40,776 bases of DNA from Nitrospirillum pindoramense (lineage in GTDB: Bacteria; Pseudomonadota; Alphaproteobacteria; Azospirillales; Azospirillaceae), in contig NZ_VITR01000027.1 of the NCBI RefSeq assembly GCF_007827955.1, positions 1 through 40,776 of the forward strand. Direction: 5' to 3'. The translations under genes and the position numbers were made by a program. Under the pieces are notes generated by a model that did no database searches, was not told the origin of the DNA, and saw only the letters and a program-made list of their open reading frames with translations. Positions 1 to 7,926 of this stretch are shown here, piece after piece (position 1 is the stretch's first letter; every line of letters starts with the position of its first letter).

Positions 1-84
1 CGTCGCCGTTTACGCCGTCGCTAAGGCCCGAAAGCCCTTCGTGCCAAAGCTCGCTGGCTGACAAAAAATCTTGATCAACCTGAC

Positions 85-102
85 GGTATCTCATGAGATG
101 CC
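85..102. repeat. Near-perfect 18-bp palindrome downstream of yraN
   Basis: The sequence GGTATCTCATGAGATGCC reads almost identically on both strands; the central 12 bp are perfect. It lies 16 bp past the yraN stop codon. On the yraN strand a T-run follows only about 17 nt later, so it is a poor intrinsic terminator. The rest of positions 1-117 shows no convincing gene. Confidence 0.3.
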
Positions 103-117
103 TACGGGGTTCGCCCA

Positions 118-507
118 TCAGGATGCCCGCCAGGCATCCGGCCTGTGCAGCGGCCAGCGCCGGGGCCGCACGATCATCAGATCGAAGCGGATGGCGTGGC
201 GCGCCAGGTGGGGCCGGGCGGCGACGTAGAGGCCGGCGGCCCGCTCCAGCCGGCGCCATTGCGCCACGCTGACGGCCAGGTGGCCCAGCTCTTCGCTGGC
301 GCGCGCCTTGACCTCGACGATGGCCAGCAGGTCACCGCGCTGGGCCACGATGTCGATCTCCCCCGCTGGGGTGCGGCAGCGGCTGGCCAGCACGCGATAG
401 CCCTTCAACCGCAACGCCAGGCGGCACCAGGCCTCCGCCCAGCGGCCCAGGCGCTCGCCGGAGCGGCCCTTCAGCGTCTTTCTCGCCAGCTGCTCAGTCC
501 GCGTCAT
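118..507 (-). CDS. yraN: YraN family (UPF0102) nuclease-like protein
   Basis: This 129-residue protein has the short YraN/UPF0102 fold, which is related to restriction-endonuclease (PD-(D/E)xK-like) nucleases. The core is visible: GERLGRWAE at about residues 17-25, GEIDIV at 49-54 and VEVKAR at 64-69, which supply the acidic and lysine positions of the putative active site. The start chosen is the ATG at 507; a longer in-frame reading upstream lies inside rsmI and looks non-coding (Arg/Pro/Ser-rich shadow of rsmI). Its start overlaps the end of rsmI by 14 bp, so the two are probably translated from one mRNA. The rsmI-yraN-lpoA neighbourhood is also known in E. coli. The biological role of the family is unsettled; DNA processing is the usual guess. 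Confidence 0.88.
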   Translation of the reverse strand: MTRTEQLARKTLKGRSGERLGRWAEAWCRLALRLKGYRVLASRCRTPAGEIDIVAQRGDLLAIVEVKARASEELGHLAVSVAQWRRLERAAGLYVAARPHLARHAIRFDLMIVRPRRWPLHRPDAWRAS

Positions 508-1474
508 CTTTCGAAATCGCAAGCGCCCGTTGGTAGACCTGCTTGCGCGGGGCGCCGCTGGCCTCCGCCACCGTGGCGGCGGCGTCGCGGACGCTGAGGG
601 TGCGCAGGGCCGCGCGCAGCAGCGCGTCGATGTCCACGGCCTCCTCCCCCGACGCGACGGGCGGGCCGATGACCACCACGACCTCGCCCTTGGGCGGACC
701 GGCCTCGGCATAATGGGTCGCGAGGTCGGCCAAGGTGCCGCGCCGCACCTCCTCGAACAGCTTGGTCAGTTCCCGCGCCACCGCCACCTCACGCCCGCCC
801 AGCACCTGGGCGGCGTCGGCCAGCAGGTCGGCCAGACGCTGGGCCGACTCGAACAGCACCAGCGTGGCGCGCACCGGCGCCAATTCCTCCAGCGCCGCGC
901 GGCGGGCGCCGGTCTTGTTGGGCAGAAAGCCGGCGAACAAGAAGCGATCGGACGGCAGGCCGGCCAGGACCAGGGCCGTCAGGGTGGCGCTGGCGCCCGG
1001 CAGATGGGTGACGTGCAAGCCCTGGTCGCGCGCCTCGCGCACCAGCTTGTAGCCGGGGTCGGAGATCAGCGGCGTGCCGGCGTCGGACACCAGGGCGATG
1101 GCCTCGCCCGCCGCCATGCGGGCCAGCAGCTGCGGCCGCATGCGGGCGGCGTTGTGCTCGTGATAGGGCAGCAGGGGCTTGCGCACCTGGTAGCGGGCCA
1201 TCAGCTTGGCCGTCACGCGGGTGTCCTCGCAGGCGATGGCGTCCACGCCCTTCAGCGTTTCCAGCGCGCGCAGGGTGATGTCGCCGGCGTTGCCGATAGG
1301 GGTGGCGACGACGTGCAGCCCAGGCGGCGGTTTACGGAACGGGGCGCTGCCGCTAGGCTCTGCCCCGTCCAGCGCGGCGTCCCCCTCCGGGGTGTCGTCC
1401 TGCGCGTCTTCAGTATCGTCTTCAAGGGCGTCGCCGGCGTCGACATCGTCGACTGGCGGATGCTGCGGTTTCAT
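494..1474 (-). CDS. rsmI: 16S rRNA (cytidine(1402)-2'-O)-methyltransferase RsmI
   Basis: RsmI methylates the 2'-O of C1402 in 16S rRNA at the ribosomal P site using S-adenosylmethionine. The 326-residue product carries the tetrapyrrole-methylase-type fold: VATPIGNAGDITLRAL (about 55-70), CEDTR (82-86), LVSDAGTPLISDPG (128-141) and LPGASA (158-163). The C-terminal region ends with a KQVYQRAL helix typical of the family. The start at 1474 follows family length but leaves an unusual acidic tail of about 45 residues rich in Asp and Glu before the catalytic domain. The open frame continues upstream to 1933, but that part lies over lpoA and is a shadow. It is divergent from lpoA with only 34 bp between start codons, so each promoter must lie close to or inside the other gene. 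Confidence 0.93.
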   Translation of the reverse strand: MKPQHPPVDDVDAGDALEDDTEDAQDDTPEGDAALDGAEPSGSAPFRKPPPGLHVVATPIGNAGDITLRALETLKGVDAIACEDTRVTAKLMARYQVRKPLLPYHEHNAARMRPQLLARMAAGEAIALVSDAGTPLISDPGYKLVREARDQGLHVTHLPGASATLTALVLAGLPSDRFLFAGFLPNKTGARRAALEELAPVRATLVLFESAQRLADLLADAAQVLGGREVAVARELTKLFEEVRRGTLADLATHYAEAGPPKGEVVVVIGPPVASGEEAVDIDALLRAALRTLSVRDAAATVAEASGAPRKQVYQRALAISKDDAD

Positions 1475-1508
1475 GGGATCGACAGGTGGTCCAAAGGGTG
1501 GGTTCGCG

Positions 1509-2870
1509 ATGATGTATGCCGGTATGTCTGGCAAAGCCAGGGTAGGCAAAACCGCTGCCGGGCTGTTGGCGCTGACCCTGTTGGCCGCCTGCGCCAGCCA
1601 GCCCACGGTAACGGCCCCGCCGCCGCAGGCGCAAGCGCCGCGGCAGGCCGCCCCCCAGTCGCCGACACCCAAGACCGTTGAGGCCGCGCCCGAGACGCCG
1701 CCGCCCGCCCCCACCCCCGCGCTTACGGTGCCGGCGGATGAAACGGTGCGCGTGGCGCTGCTGCTGCCCCTGACGGGCAAGGCGGCCAGCCTGGGCGAAG
1801 CCATGCAGCAGGCGGCGCAGATGGCGCTGTTCGACACCGCCGACCCGCATTTCCAGCTGCTGATCCGCGACACCCGCAGCACGCCGGAGGGGTCGGTGGC
1901 CGCGGCGCAAGAGGCGCTGGCCGCCGGGGCCACCCTGCTGATCGGACCCGTCTACGGGGTGGACGCCAAGGCGGTGACGCCGGTGGTTGGCACGGTGCCG
2001 GTGTTGAGCTTTTCCAACGACGCCACGGTGGCGGACACCCACGCCCCCGCCGGCGGCACCTGGGTGCTGGGCTTCCAGCCACAGGACCAGGTGGCCCGCG
2101 TGGTCACCTACGCCGCCAGCCATGGCCTGACGCGCCTGGCCCTGCTGGCCCCGGTGGGCGGCAATGGCGACATGGTGGAGCAAGCCATGCGCGACGCGGC
2201 GTCCAAGGCCGGCGCCGACGTGACCACCGCCGCGCGGTACCAGCCGACGCAAAAGGACGTCAGCGAAACCATCAAGCGCCTGTCCAATTTCGAACAGCGC
2301 CACGCCCAGATGGCGGCGGCGCGCGACGCGGCCGCCAGCAAGGATGGAAAGGCCGCGCCCGCCGTGGACGACCTGCCCTTCCAGGCCATCCTGATCGCCG
2401 AGGGCGGGCAGCGGCTGAAGGAGGTGGCGCCCCTGCTGCCGTTCTTCAACATCGATCCCGGCCCCGTCCGCTTCCTGGGCACGGGCCAATGGGACGAGCC
2501 GGGCATCGGGCGCGAGCCGTCGCTGGTCGGGGGCTGGTACGCCAGCGCGGCACCGGACGTGCGGCAGGGCTTTGAGAAGCGCTTCAACGACGTGTACGGG
2601 CAACGCCCGCCGCGGCTGGCCACCCTGGCCTATGACGCGACCGCGCTGGCCGCGGTGCTGGCCAAGGCCCACAAGGCCTATGTGCGGGAAAACCTGACGG
2701 ACCCCAACGGTTTCGCCGGCATCGACGGCGTGTTCCGCCTGCTGCCGACCGGCCAGGTGGAGCGGGGCCTGTCGGTGCTGGAGGTCACGCGAACCGGCGT
2801 CACCGTCGTGGACCCCGCCCCGACCAGCTTCGCGGCGCCCGCGACCCCGGCGCCGAACCCCGGTTCCTGA
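1509..2870 (+). CDS. lpoA: Penicillin-binding protein activator (LpoA/LppC-like lipoprotein)
   Basis: This 453-residue predicted lipoprotein has a short basic N-terminus, a hydrophobic stretch and the lipobox LAAC (Cys about 28). A linker rich in Pro, Ala and Gln (about 30-75) follows, then a periplasmic-binding-protein type 1 domain starting at VRVALLLPLTGKAASLG. E. coli LpoA uses this domain to stimulate PBP1A from the outer membrane. The N-terminal TPR domain of E. coli LpoA is absent, as is usual in alphaproteobacterial versions. The GSVAAAQEALAAGATLLIGP segment is typical of the fold. Three in-frame ATGs (1509, 1512, 1524) are possible starts. The gene is divergent from rsmI, the arrangement seen around lpoA elsewhere. 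The PBP partner cannot be named from this window. Confidence 0.88.
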   Translation: MMYAGMSGKARVGKTAAGLLALTLLAACASQPTVTAPPPQAQAPRQAAPQSPTPKTVEAAPETPPPAPTPALTVPADETVRVALLLPLTGKAASLGEAMQQAAQMALFDTADPHFQLLIRDTRSTPEGSVAAAQEALAAGATLLIGPVYGVDAKAVTPVVGTVPVLSFSNDATVADTHAPAGGTWVLGFQPQDQVARVVTYAASHGLTRLALLAPVGGNGDMVEQAMRDAASKAGADVTTAARYQPTQKDVSETIKRLSNFEQRHAQMAAARDAAASKDGKAAPAVDDLPFQAILIAEGGQRLKEVAPLLPFFNIDPGPVRFLGTGQWDEPGIGREPSLVGGWYASAAPDVRQGFEKRFNDVYGQRPPRLATLAYDATALAAVLAKAHKAYVRENLTDPNGFAGIDGVFRLLPTGQVERGLSVLEVTRTGVTVVDPAPTSFAAPATPAPNPGS

Positions 2871-2909
2871 CGGACAGGGGCGGCGGCGCGGGCCGGGGCA
2901 AAAAGCGGA

Positions 2910-3161
2910 TCAGCGAATGATCGTGGCGTCCCCGGCCGAATCCGGAACGTCCGCCAGGTCCTGGGCCAGGGATCGTCGGGTGGCGGCGGCGGCCAGTTCG
3001 AACCAGGCCAAACGCGCCACGCGGGCGGCGGCCGAGCGGTCCGTGTCACGGCGCAGCTCTGCCGGGATGACACCCGGACCCAATGAGCCAGCGGGCGCCG
3101 GCGCGTTGCCGGCCTTCATGCCGGCGAGGGAGAACCGATCCAAACCATGCTCCATCGTCAT
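2910..3161 (-). CDS. Small hypothetical protein
   Basis: This 83-residue open frame is not a family I recognise. It is preferred over the overlapping frame on the other strand because a purine-rich GGGGCAG stretch sits at Shine-Dalgarno distance from the ATG at 3161, and the intergenic space upstream is relatively AT-rich with a possible GATAAT-like -10 near 3242-3247. The C-terminal two thirds are Ala/Arg-rich and predicted helical (AARVARLAWFELAAAA). There is no signal peptide or membrane segment. It is convergent with lpoA and lies downstream of znuB in the same direction, separated by 155 bp. It may be a spurious frame; codon statistics alone do not decide. Confidence 0.45.
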   Translation of the reverse strand: MTMEHGLDRFSLAGMKAGNAPAPAGSLGPGVIPAELRRDTDRSAAARVARLAWFELAAAATRRSLAQDLADVPDSAGDATIIR

Positions 3162-3259
3162 GTCTGCCCCACATCAAGTGGGCGCCGGTTCACGTGCTGT
3201 TAATCAGATTGTGACCGAGATGACGCGGCGGCGGTAGCGAAATTATCCTTAAAAATTGG

Positions 3260-3297
3260 TTAAAATGGCGTGCAGGTGCGAATGCGACTCCACCTGC
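3260..3297 (-). terminator. Possible intrinsic terminator after znuCB
   Basis: On the znuB strand a stem GCAGGTG/CACCTGC with a 12-nt loop (3272-3297) is followed by a short T-rich stretch (CCATTTTAA), about 20 nt after the znuB stop. The U-tract is short and offset, so efficiency is uncertain. Confidence 0.4.
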
Positions 3298-3316
3298 GGT
3301 CGCCCGGCGGCCCGGG

Positions 3317-4108
3317 TCAGCGAAGCGTGCGCCGGGGAAAAAGCTGGGACAGCACGAATAACGCGGCCGCAGCAACCACCACCGCCGGCCCCGCCGGCAA
3401 ATCCGCCCGAAAGGACGCGCCCAGGCCCCCGCAGACCGAGAGCGCGCCGATCATCGCAGCCAGGGCGGCCATGACTTCCGGCGTGCGGGCGAATCGGCGG
3501 GCGCAGGCGGCGGGGATGATCAGCAGCGCCGTGATCAGCAGCACGCCCACCACCTTCATGGCCAGCGCGATGGTGGCGGCCATCAGCATCATGAAGCCCA
3601 GCTGGGTGGCCAGGACGGGCACCCCCTCCACCCGCGCCAGATCCTCGCTCACCGTCATGGCCAGCAGGGGCCGCCACAGCCAGGCCAGCAGGGCCAACAC
3701 CACGGCCCCGCCGCCCCAGATCCAGGCCAGGTCCCCGCCGCTGACGGCCAGGATATCGCCGAACAGATAGGACATGAGGTCCACCCGCACCGTCTGCAAC
3801 AGGGCGACGGCGATCAGGCCCAGGCTGAGAGTGGTGTGGCTGAGCAGGCCCAGCAGCGTGTCGGTAGCCAGCTTGCGCTGGCGCTGCATCAGTACCAGGA
3901 CACCCGCCAGCGCCAGCCCGACCAGGGCCACCGCCAACATCAGGTTGATGCCGGCCACGAACCCCAGCGCGATGCCCAGCAGGGCGGCATGGGACAGGGT
4001 GTCGCCGAAATAGGCCATGCGGCGCCAGACAACGAAGCAGCCCAGGGGGCCCGCCACCAGGGCGACGCCCACACCGCCGGCCAGCGCGCGCAACAGGAAA
4101 TCATCCAT
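3317..4108 (-). CDS. znuB: Zinc ABC transporter permease ZnuB
   Basis: ZnuB is the inner-membrane permease of the high-affinity zinc importer. The 263-residue product is almost entirely hydrophobic, with about seven to eight membrane segments, and carries ABC-3 family landmarks: MAYFGDTLSHAALLG (about 31-45), a SYLFGDILAVS segment, and VVGVLLITALLIIPAA near the C-terminus. The ATG at 4108 overlaps the last codons of znuC by 8 bp, which supports this start and translational coupling with the ATPase. Zinc rather than manganese is inferred from the linked znuA and the Zur-type operator between the divergent transcripts. Confidence 0.93.
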   Translation of the reverse strand: MDDFLLRALAGGVGVALVAGPLGCFVVWRRMAYFGDTLSHAALLGIALGFVAGINLMLAVALVGLALAGVLVLMQRQRKLATDTLLGLLSHTTLSLGLIAVALLQTVRVDLMSYLFGDILAVSGGDLAWIWGGGAVVLALLAWLWRPLLAMTVSEDLARVEGVPVLATQLGFMMLMAATIALAMKVVGVLLITALLIIPAACARRFARTPEVMAALAAMIGALSVCGGLGASFRADLPAGPAVVVAAAALFVLSQLFPRRTLR

Positions 4109-4919
4109 GGGTGGGGCGGTCCTTGGTGGCGCCGGGGCCCGGGGGCGTCTGGTCGTGGCTGTGCTGGCACCCCGGCGGGGCGGCGCCATGGCTGTGCGGC
4201 CCCGCCGAGGACAGCCAGGCCGGAACGGCCAGCGGGTCCCAGGCGTCGGCCGTGATGCCGAACAGGGCCTGGAAATCGGGATGGCGGCGGACATCCTCGG
4301 GCCGGCCGGCGCAGCAGACATGGCCGTTCAGGCAAACCAGGCGATCGGTGCCGGACAGGGCGTGGTTGAGGTCATGGCTGACCATCAGCACGCCGCAGCC
4401 GTGACGGCGGCGGATGGCGTTGATCAGGGCGTACAGCGTGACCTGGCCCGCGACGTCCACCGCCTGCGCCGGCTCATCCAGAACCAGCAGATCCGGGCGG
4501 CGCAGCAGGGCGCGCGCCAGCATCACCCGTTGCAGTTCACCGCCCGACAGGGATTGGACGGCACTGCCGGCCAGGCCGGCGGCCCCCACCTCGCCCAGGG
4601 TTTCCACCACGGCCGCTTCTGTCACCGGCCCCCAAAGGGAAAGCAGCCGGCGCACGGTCAGGGGCAGGGTGGCATCCACGGCCAGGCGCTGCGGCATATA
4701 GCCGATGCGCAGGCCGGGCTTGCGCCATACCGTGCCGCCGCTGGGCCGCTGCAGACCCAGCACGGCGCGCAGCAGGGTGGACTTGCCCGCGCCATTGGGA
4801 CCCACCAGGGTCACGACCTCGCCCGCCGCGACGCTGAGGTCCACCGACTGCAGCACCGTGCGGCGGCCGAACTGCACGGTCAGCCCGGCGGTCTTGATAA
4901 GCGGTTCGGCTGGCAACAT
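4101..4919 (-). CDS. znuC: Zinc ABC transporter ATP-binding protein ZnuC with His-rich tail
   Basis: ZnuC is the ATPase powering zinc import. In the 272-residue protein Walker A GPNGAGKS is at 40-47, the signature LSGGE at 124-128, Walker B LLVLDEP at 144-150 and the H-loop His at 182. After the ABC domain a short region rich in His, Pro and Gly carries HSH and HSHD clusters (His 242, 244, 253, 255, 271). This tail could bind zinc and act as a local sensor or buffer; similar His-bearing tails occur in some ZnuC proteins. The gene starts 89 bp from the centre of a perfect dyad at 5000-5016, matching Zur control. It is co-transcribed with znuB and divergent from znuA. Confidence 0.94.
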   Translation of the reverse strand: MLPAEPLIKTAGLTVQFGRRTVLQSVDLSVAAGEVVTLVGPNGAGKSTLLRAVLGLQRPSGGTVWRKPGLRIGYMPQRLAVDATLPLTVRRLLSLWGPVTEAAVVETLGEVGAAGLAGSAVQSLSGGELQRVMLARALLRRPDLLVLDEPAQAVDVAGQVTLYALINAIRRRHGCGVLMVSHDLNHALSGTDRLVCLNGHVCCAGRPEDVRRHPDFQALFGITADAWDPLAVPAWLSSAGPHSHGAAPPGCQHSHDQTPPGPGATKDRPTHG

Positions 4920-4999
4920 GTGAGGGACCTATGGGGGGCGAGCCTGCGGCGCAGGTATGTGTGCCCCCCGGCTTTACGGCATCCGAACCGACTTGACAA

Positions 5000-5016
5000 A
5001 TGTTATAGTATAACAT
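5000..5016. promoter_or_regulatory. Zur-type operator between znuCB and znuA
   Basis: ATGTTATAGTATAACAT is a perfect palindrome around position 5008. It matches the known alphaproteobacterial Zur core, in which inverted TGTTATA half-sites flank a central base. It lies 59 bp upstream of znuA and 89 bp upstream of znuC. A TTGACA hexamer on the znuA strand at 4993-4998 directly abuts it, so bound Zur would occlude a promoter there. Repression when zinc is plentiful is inferred from the family. Confidence 0.88.
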
Positions 5017-5066
5017 CACTAGCCGGTCACAACCGCCCCGGCGCCCTTACACCGGTTGGGATTCCC

Positions 5067-6044
5067 ATGGTTTCTGCCCGCATCCTGCCCCTGGTCGCCC
5101 TGCTATGGCTGGCGGTCGCCACCCCGTCGCAGGCCCAAACCCAGCAGGGGGCGGCTTCTCATGCCCCCCAGGTGGTCGCCAGCGTCAAGCCGGTGCATTC
5201 CCTGGCGGCGGCCCTGATGCAGGGGGTCGGCCCCGGGGGCGACACGCCCAAATTGCTGGTGGACGGTACCGCCAGCCCGCACAGCTTCAGCCTGAAGCCG
5301 TCGGACGCCGCCGCCTTGTCCCGGGCCGACATCGTGTTCTGGATGGGCCCGACGCTGGAGCCGTTCCTGGTGAAGCCGCTGGCCAACCTGGCGCGTGGCG
5401 CGCACATCGTCACCCTGATCGAGGCGCCGGGCCTGCGCCCCCTGGCCCTGCGGTCCGCCGGTGCCTGGGCGGACGGCGACGACCATGGCCACGTGGTGGC
5501 GGCCGCGGCGGGGGGTGCTGCCGACACCCAGATCGACGGCCACGCCTGGCTGGACCCGGCCAACGCCAAGGCCATGGCCCGCGCCATGGCCGACGCGCTG
5601 ATCCAGCAGGACCCCGCCGACGCCGCCCGCTACCGCGACAACTTGGCCAAGCTGCTGCGAGACCTGGACGCGCTGGACCAGGAGGTCGGCGCCATCCTGG
5701 CCCCCGTCAGCGGCAAGCCCTTCGTCGTTTTCCATGACGCCTTCCATTACCTGGAGGCGCGCTATCGCCTGGACGGGGTGGGCGCCATCACCCTGAACCC
5801 GGAGGTGCGACCCGGCGCCGCGCGCCTGAGCCAGCTGCGCGCCCGCATCCAATCGTCCGGCGCCACCTGCGTCTTCGCCGAACCGCAGTTCGACACGGCG
5901 CTGATCGCCACCCTGGTGGACGGAACCAAGGCCAAGCGCGGCGTTCTGGACCCCGAAGGCGCGCTGCTGGCCCCCGGCCCCGACCTCTACGCCACGCTGA
6001 TGCGCGCCAACGCCCATGCCCTGGCCGGCTGTCTCGGCGGGTAA
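5067..6044 (+). CDS. znuA: Zinc ABC transporter substrate-binding protein ZnuA
   Basis: ZnuA is the periplasmic zinc-binding protein that delivers metal to ZnuBC. The 325-residue precursor starts with a Sec signal peptide ending near PSQAQ (about residue 23). Metal ligands expected for this cluster A-I binding protein are visible: His72 in SPHSFSLKPS, His159 in GHAWLDP and His223 or His227 in FHDAFHY. A short charged loop, DGDDHGH (136-142), sits where many ZnuA proteins carry a long His-rich loop, so this one is reduced. The start at 5067 is the first Met before the signal peptide. The open frame continues upstream but runs through the operator and antisense to znuC. The gene is divergent from znuCB across the Zur-type dyad. 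Confidence 0.94.
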   Translation: MVSARILPLVALLWLAVATPSQAQTQQGAASHAPQVVASVKPVHSLAAALMQGVGPGGDTPKLLVDGTASPHSFSLKPSDAAALSRADIVFWMGPTLEPFLVKPLANLARGAHIVTLIEAPGLRPLALRSAGAWADGDDHGHVVAAAAGGAADTQIDGHAWLDPANAKAMARAMADALIQQDPADAARYRDNLAKLLRDLDALDQEVGAILAPVSGKPFVVFHDAFHYLEARYRLDGVGAITLNPEVRPGAARLSQLRARIQSSGATCVFAEPQFDTALIATLVDGTKAKRGVLDPEGALLAPGPDLYATLMRANAHALAGCLGG

Positions 6045-6093
6045 GCTGTGATAAGACCGCCCCCACGAGAGCTTCACCGGTGGGGATAGGGTC

Positions 6094-6894
6094 ATGCGGA
6101 TCGGGATCGTGGGCTGCGGCGGCCGGATGGGCCGCATGCTGATGCGGGAGGTGCTGGACACCCCCGGCGCCACCCTGTCGGGCGGCACCATGCGTCCCGG
6201 CAACCCCGATTTGGGCCGGGACCTGGGCACGCTGGCCGGGCTGGAGCCCGCCGGCCTGGTTTCCACCAGCGACGTGGAGTCCCTGTTCGCCGCCAGCGAC
6301 GCGGTCATCGACTTCACCACCCCCGCCGGCACCGCCGTCCATGCGGGCCTGGCCGCGCGACACGGCACCGCCCTGGTGGTGGGCACCACCGGCCTCAGCC
6401 CCGAGCAGCAGGCCGCCATCGACACGGCGTCGGGGCAGGCGGCCGTGGTGCAGGCGCCCAACATGAGCCTGGGCGTGAACCTGCTGCTGGCCCTGGTGCA
6501 GGACGTGGCCCGCACGCTGGGCCCCGACGTCTGGGACATCGAGATCGTGGAGATGCACCACCGCCACAAGGTGGATGCGCCGTCGGGCACCGCGCTGGGC
6601 CTGGGCCGCGCCGCCGCCGCCGGCCGGGGCGTGGACCTGGACGCCGTGTCCGACCGGGTGCGCGACGGCCACACCGGCGCGCGGGAGGCCGGGCACATCG
6701 GCTTCGCCACCCTGCGCGGCGGCGACGTGGTAGGCGACCACACCGTCATCTTCGCGGCTGAGGGGGAGCGCATCGAGCTGACCCACAAGGCCGGCAGCCG
6801 CGCCATCTTCGCCCGGGGTGCGGTGCGCGCCGCCCTCTGGGCCGGCGCCAAGGGGCCCGGCCTCTACAGCATGCGCGACGTGCTGGGTCTCTGA
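6094..6894 (+). CDS. dapB: 4-hydroxy-tetrahydrodipicolinate reductase DapB
   Basis: DapB reduces 4-hydroxy-tetrahydrodipicolinate with NAD(P)H in the diaminopimelate/lysine pathway. In the 266-residue protein the nucleotide-binding motif is GCGGRMGR at 7-14, the VGTTGL segment at 96-101, and the catalytic EMHHRHKVDAPSGTA at 153-167, where His155/His156 and Lys159 are the expected acid-base residues. Length and motifs are normal. The initiating ATG is preceded by a GGGGATAGGG purine run, part of which can pair in a CCCCAC/GTGGGG hairpin (6061-6085) that could affect ribosome access. It lies 49 bp after znuA, and the next gene begins 7 bp after its stop, suggesting co-transcription with the EamA transporter. 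Confidence 0.95.
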   Translation: MRIGIVGCGGRMGRMLMREVLDTPGATLSGGTMRPGNPDLGRDLGTLAGLEPAGLVSTSDVESLFAASDAVIDFTTPAGTAVHAGLAARHGTALVVGTTGLSPEQQAAIDTASGQAAVVQAPNMSLGVNLLLALVQDVARTLGPDVWDIEIVEMHHRHKVDAPSGTALGLGRAAAAGRGVDLDAVSDRVRDGHTGAREAGHIGFATLRGGDVVGDHTVIFAAEGERIELTHKAGSRAIFARGAVRAALWAGAKGPGLYSMRDVLGL

Positions 6895-6901
6895 CCCCGC
6901 C

Positions 6902-7846
6902 ATGACCGATACCGCCGCCGAACTTCCCGCCCCACCCAGCCGCTGGGCCCACCCCGGTCTGCGGGGGGCGTTGTGGGGATTGCTGGCGGTGGCGGTGTGG
7001 GCGGGGTCCTTCGTCATCACCCGCATGGGCGTGAAGGCCGGCCTGAACGCCTTCGATCTGGTGGCCCTGCGCTTCGCCACCGCCGGCGCCCTGATGGTCC
7101 CCATCCTGCGCCGCCGCGGCCTGGCCTTCGACCGGCTGGGCCTGGGCGGCCTGGGCCTGCTGGTGGCCGGGTCGGGGGCGCCCTATGCCCTGATGCTGGC
7201 GGCCGGCGCCCGCTACGCCCCGGCCTCGCACGCGGCGGCCCTGACCCCCGGCCCCATGGCGGCCATGACCGCCGTGCTGGGCGCCCTGTTCCTGCGCGAA
7301 CGCCTGCCGGTCATCGGTTGGGCCGGCGTGGGACTGATCCTGGGCGGCAGCGCCCTGATCGGCGGGCCCAGCCTGTTCAGCGGGTCGGGTGAGGGGGCGG
7401 CCCTGGGCCACGCCCTGTTCCTGGGCGGGGCGCTGATGTGGGCCGTCTACGTCATCGTCCTCAGGCGCAGCGGCGTGGGCCCGCTGCACGCCACCGCCAT
7501 CGTCGCCACCGGGTCGGCGCTGCTGTACCTGCCGCTCTATCTGCTGGCATTGCCCAAGGGCATCGGCGAGGCGGCCTTGCCCGATATCGCGCTGCAGGCC
7601 ATCTACCAGGGCTGCTTCACCACCCTGGTGGGCTTGGCGGCCTTCAACCGGGCCGTGGTCCTGCTGGGCGCCACCGGGGCCGCCGCCCTTCCGGCCCTGA
7701 TCCCCGTGGTCACGCTGGGCCTGGGCGCCCTGATGCTGAGGGAGGCGCCCAGCCTGGCGGAGACAGCCGCCACCCTGCTGATCGGCGGCGGCGTGCTGGT
7801 CATGACACTGGCGCGCAATCGTCGTCCCCCACCCTCAAAAACTTAA
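6902..7846 (+). CDS. EamA/DMT family transporter
   Basis: This 314-residue integral membrane protein belongs to the drug/metabolite transporter superfamily, with two EamA repeats and about ten membrane segments. Visible family landmarks are GLLAVAVWAGSFVITRMGVK near residues 25-45, ALTPGPMAAMTAVLGALFLRE at the end of repeat one, and a matching AALPALIPVVTLGLGALMLRE at the end of repeat two. Substrates of such exporters vary (amino acids, metabolites, drugs) and cannot be read from sequence. The ATG at 6902 comes 7 bp after the dapB stop. An operon with a lysine-pathway enzyme is compatible with amino-acid export, but that is only inference. Confidence 0.88.
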   Translation: MTDTAAELPAPPSRWAHPGLRGALWGLLAVAVWAGSFVITRMGVKAGLNAFDLVALRFATAGALMVPILRRRGLAFDRLGLGGLGLLVAGSGAPYALMLAAGARYAPASHAAALTPGPMAAMTAVLGALFLRERLPVIGWAGVGLILGGSALIGGPSLFSGSGEGAALGHALFLGGALMWAVYVIVLRRSGVGPLHATAIVATGSALLYLPLYLLALPKGIGEAALPDIALQAIYQGCFTTLVGLAAFNRAVVLLGATGAAALPALIPVVTLGLGALMLREAPSLAETAATLLIGGGVLVMTLARNRRPPPSKT

Positions 7847-7866
7847 AGTCTCAAAGACTTAATTGA

Positions 7867-7899
7867 CCGCCCCGGATTGCGGCGCGACAGTCGGGGCGG
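7867..7899 (+). other. Leader hairpin before the patatin-like gene
   Basis: CCGCCCCG (7867-7874) pairs with CGGGGCGG (7892-7899) around a 17-nt loop, 28 bp before the GTG start. A second, weaker dyad (AAGTCT CAA AGACTT, about 7847-7861) lies just upstream and may terminate the preceding transcript. There is no U-tract after the GC-rich stem, so it is more likely a leader structure than a terminator. Confidence 0.35.
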
Positions 7900-7926
7900 G
7901 AGTAACCACGCCTCGGATGCCATGCC

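Noticed and set aside
1475-1933. N-terminal extension of the rsmI frame to 479 residues
   Set aside because: The extra part lies antisense to lpoA, is low in complexity and exceeds family length.
2917-3237. Plus-strand 106-codon frame overlapping the small hypothetical gene
   Set aside because: No ribosome site was seen and it lies across the likely upstream region of the minus-strand gene; the minus-strand frame has a better start context.
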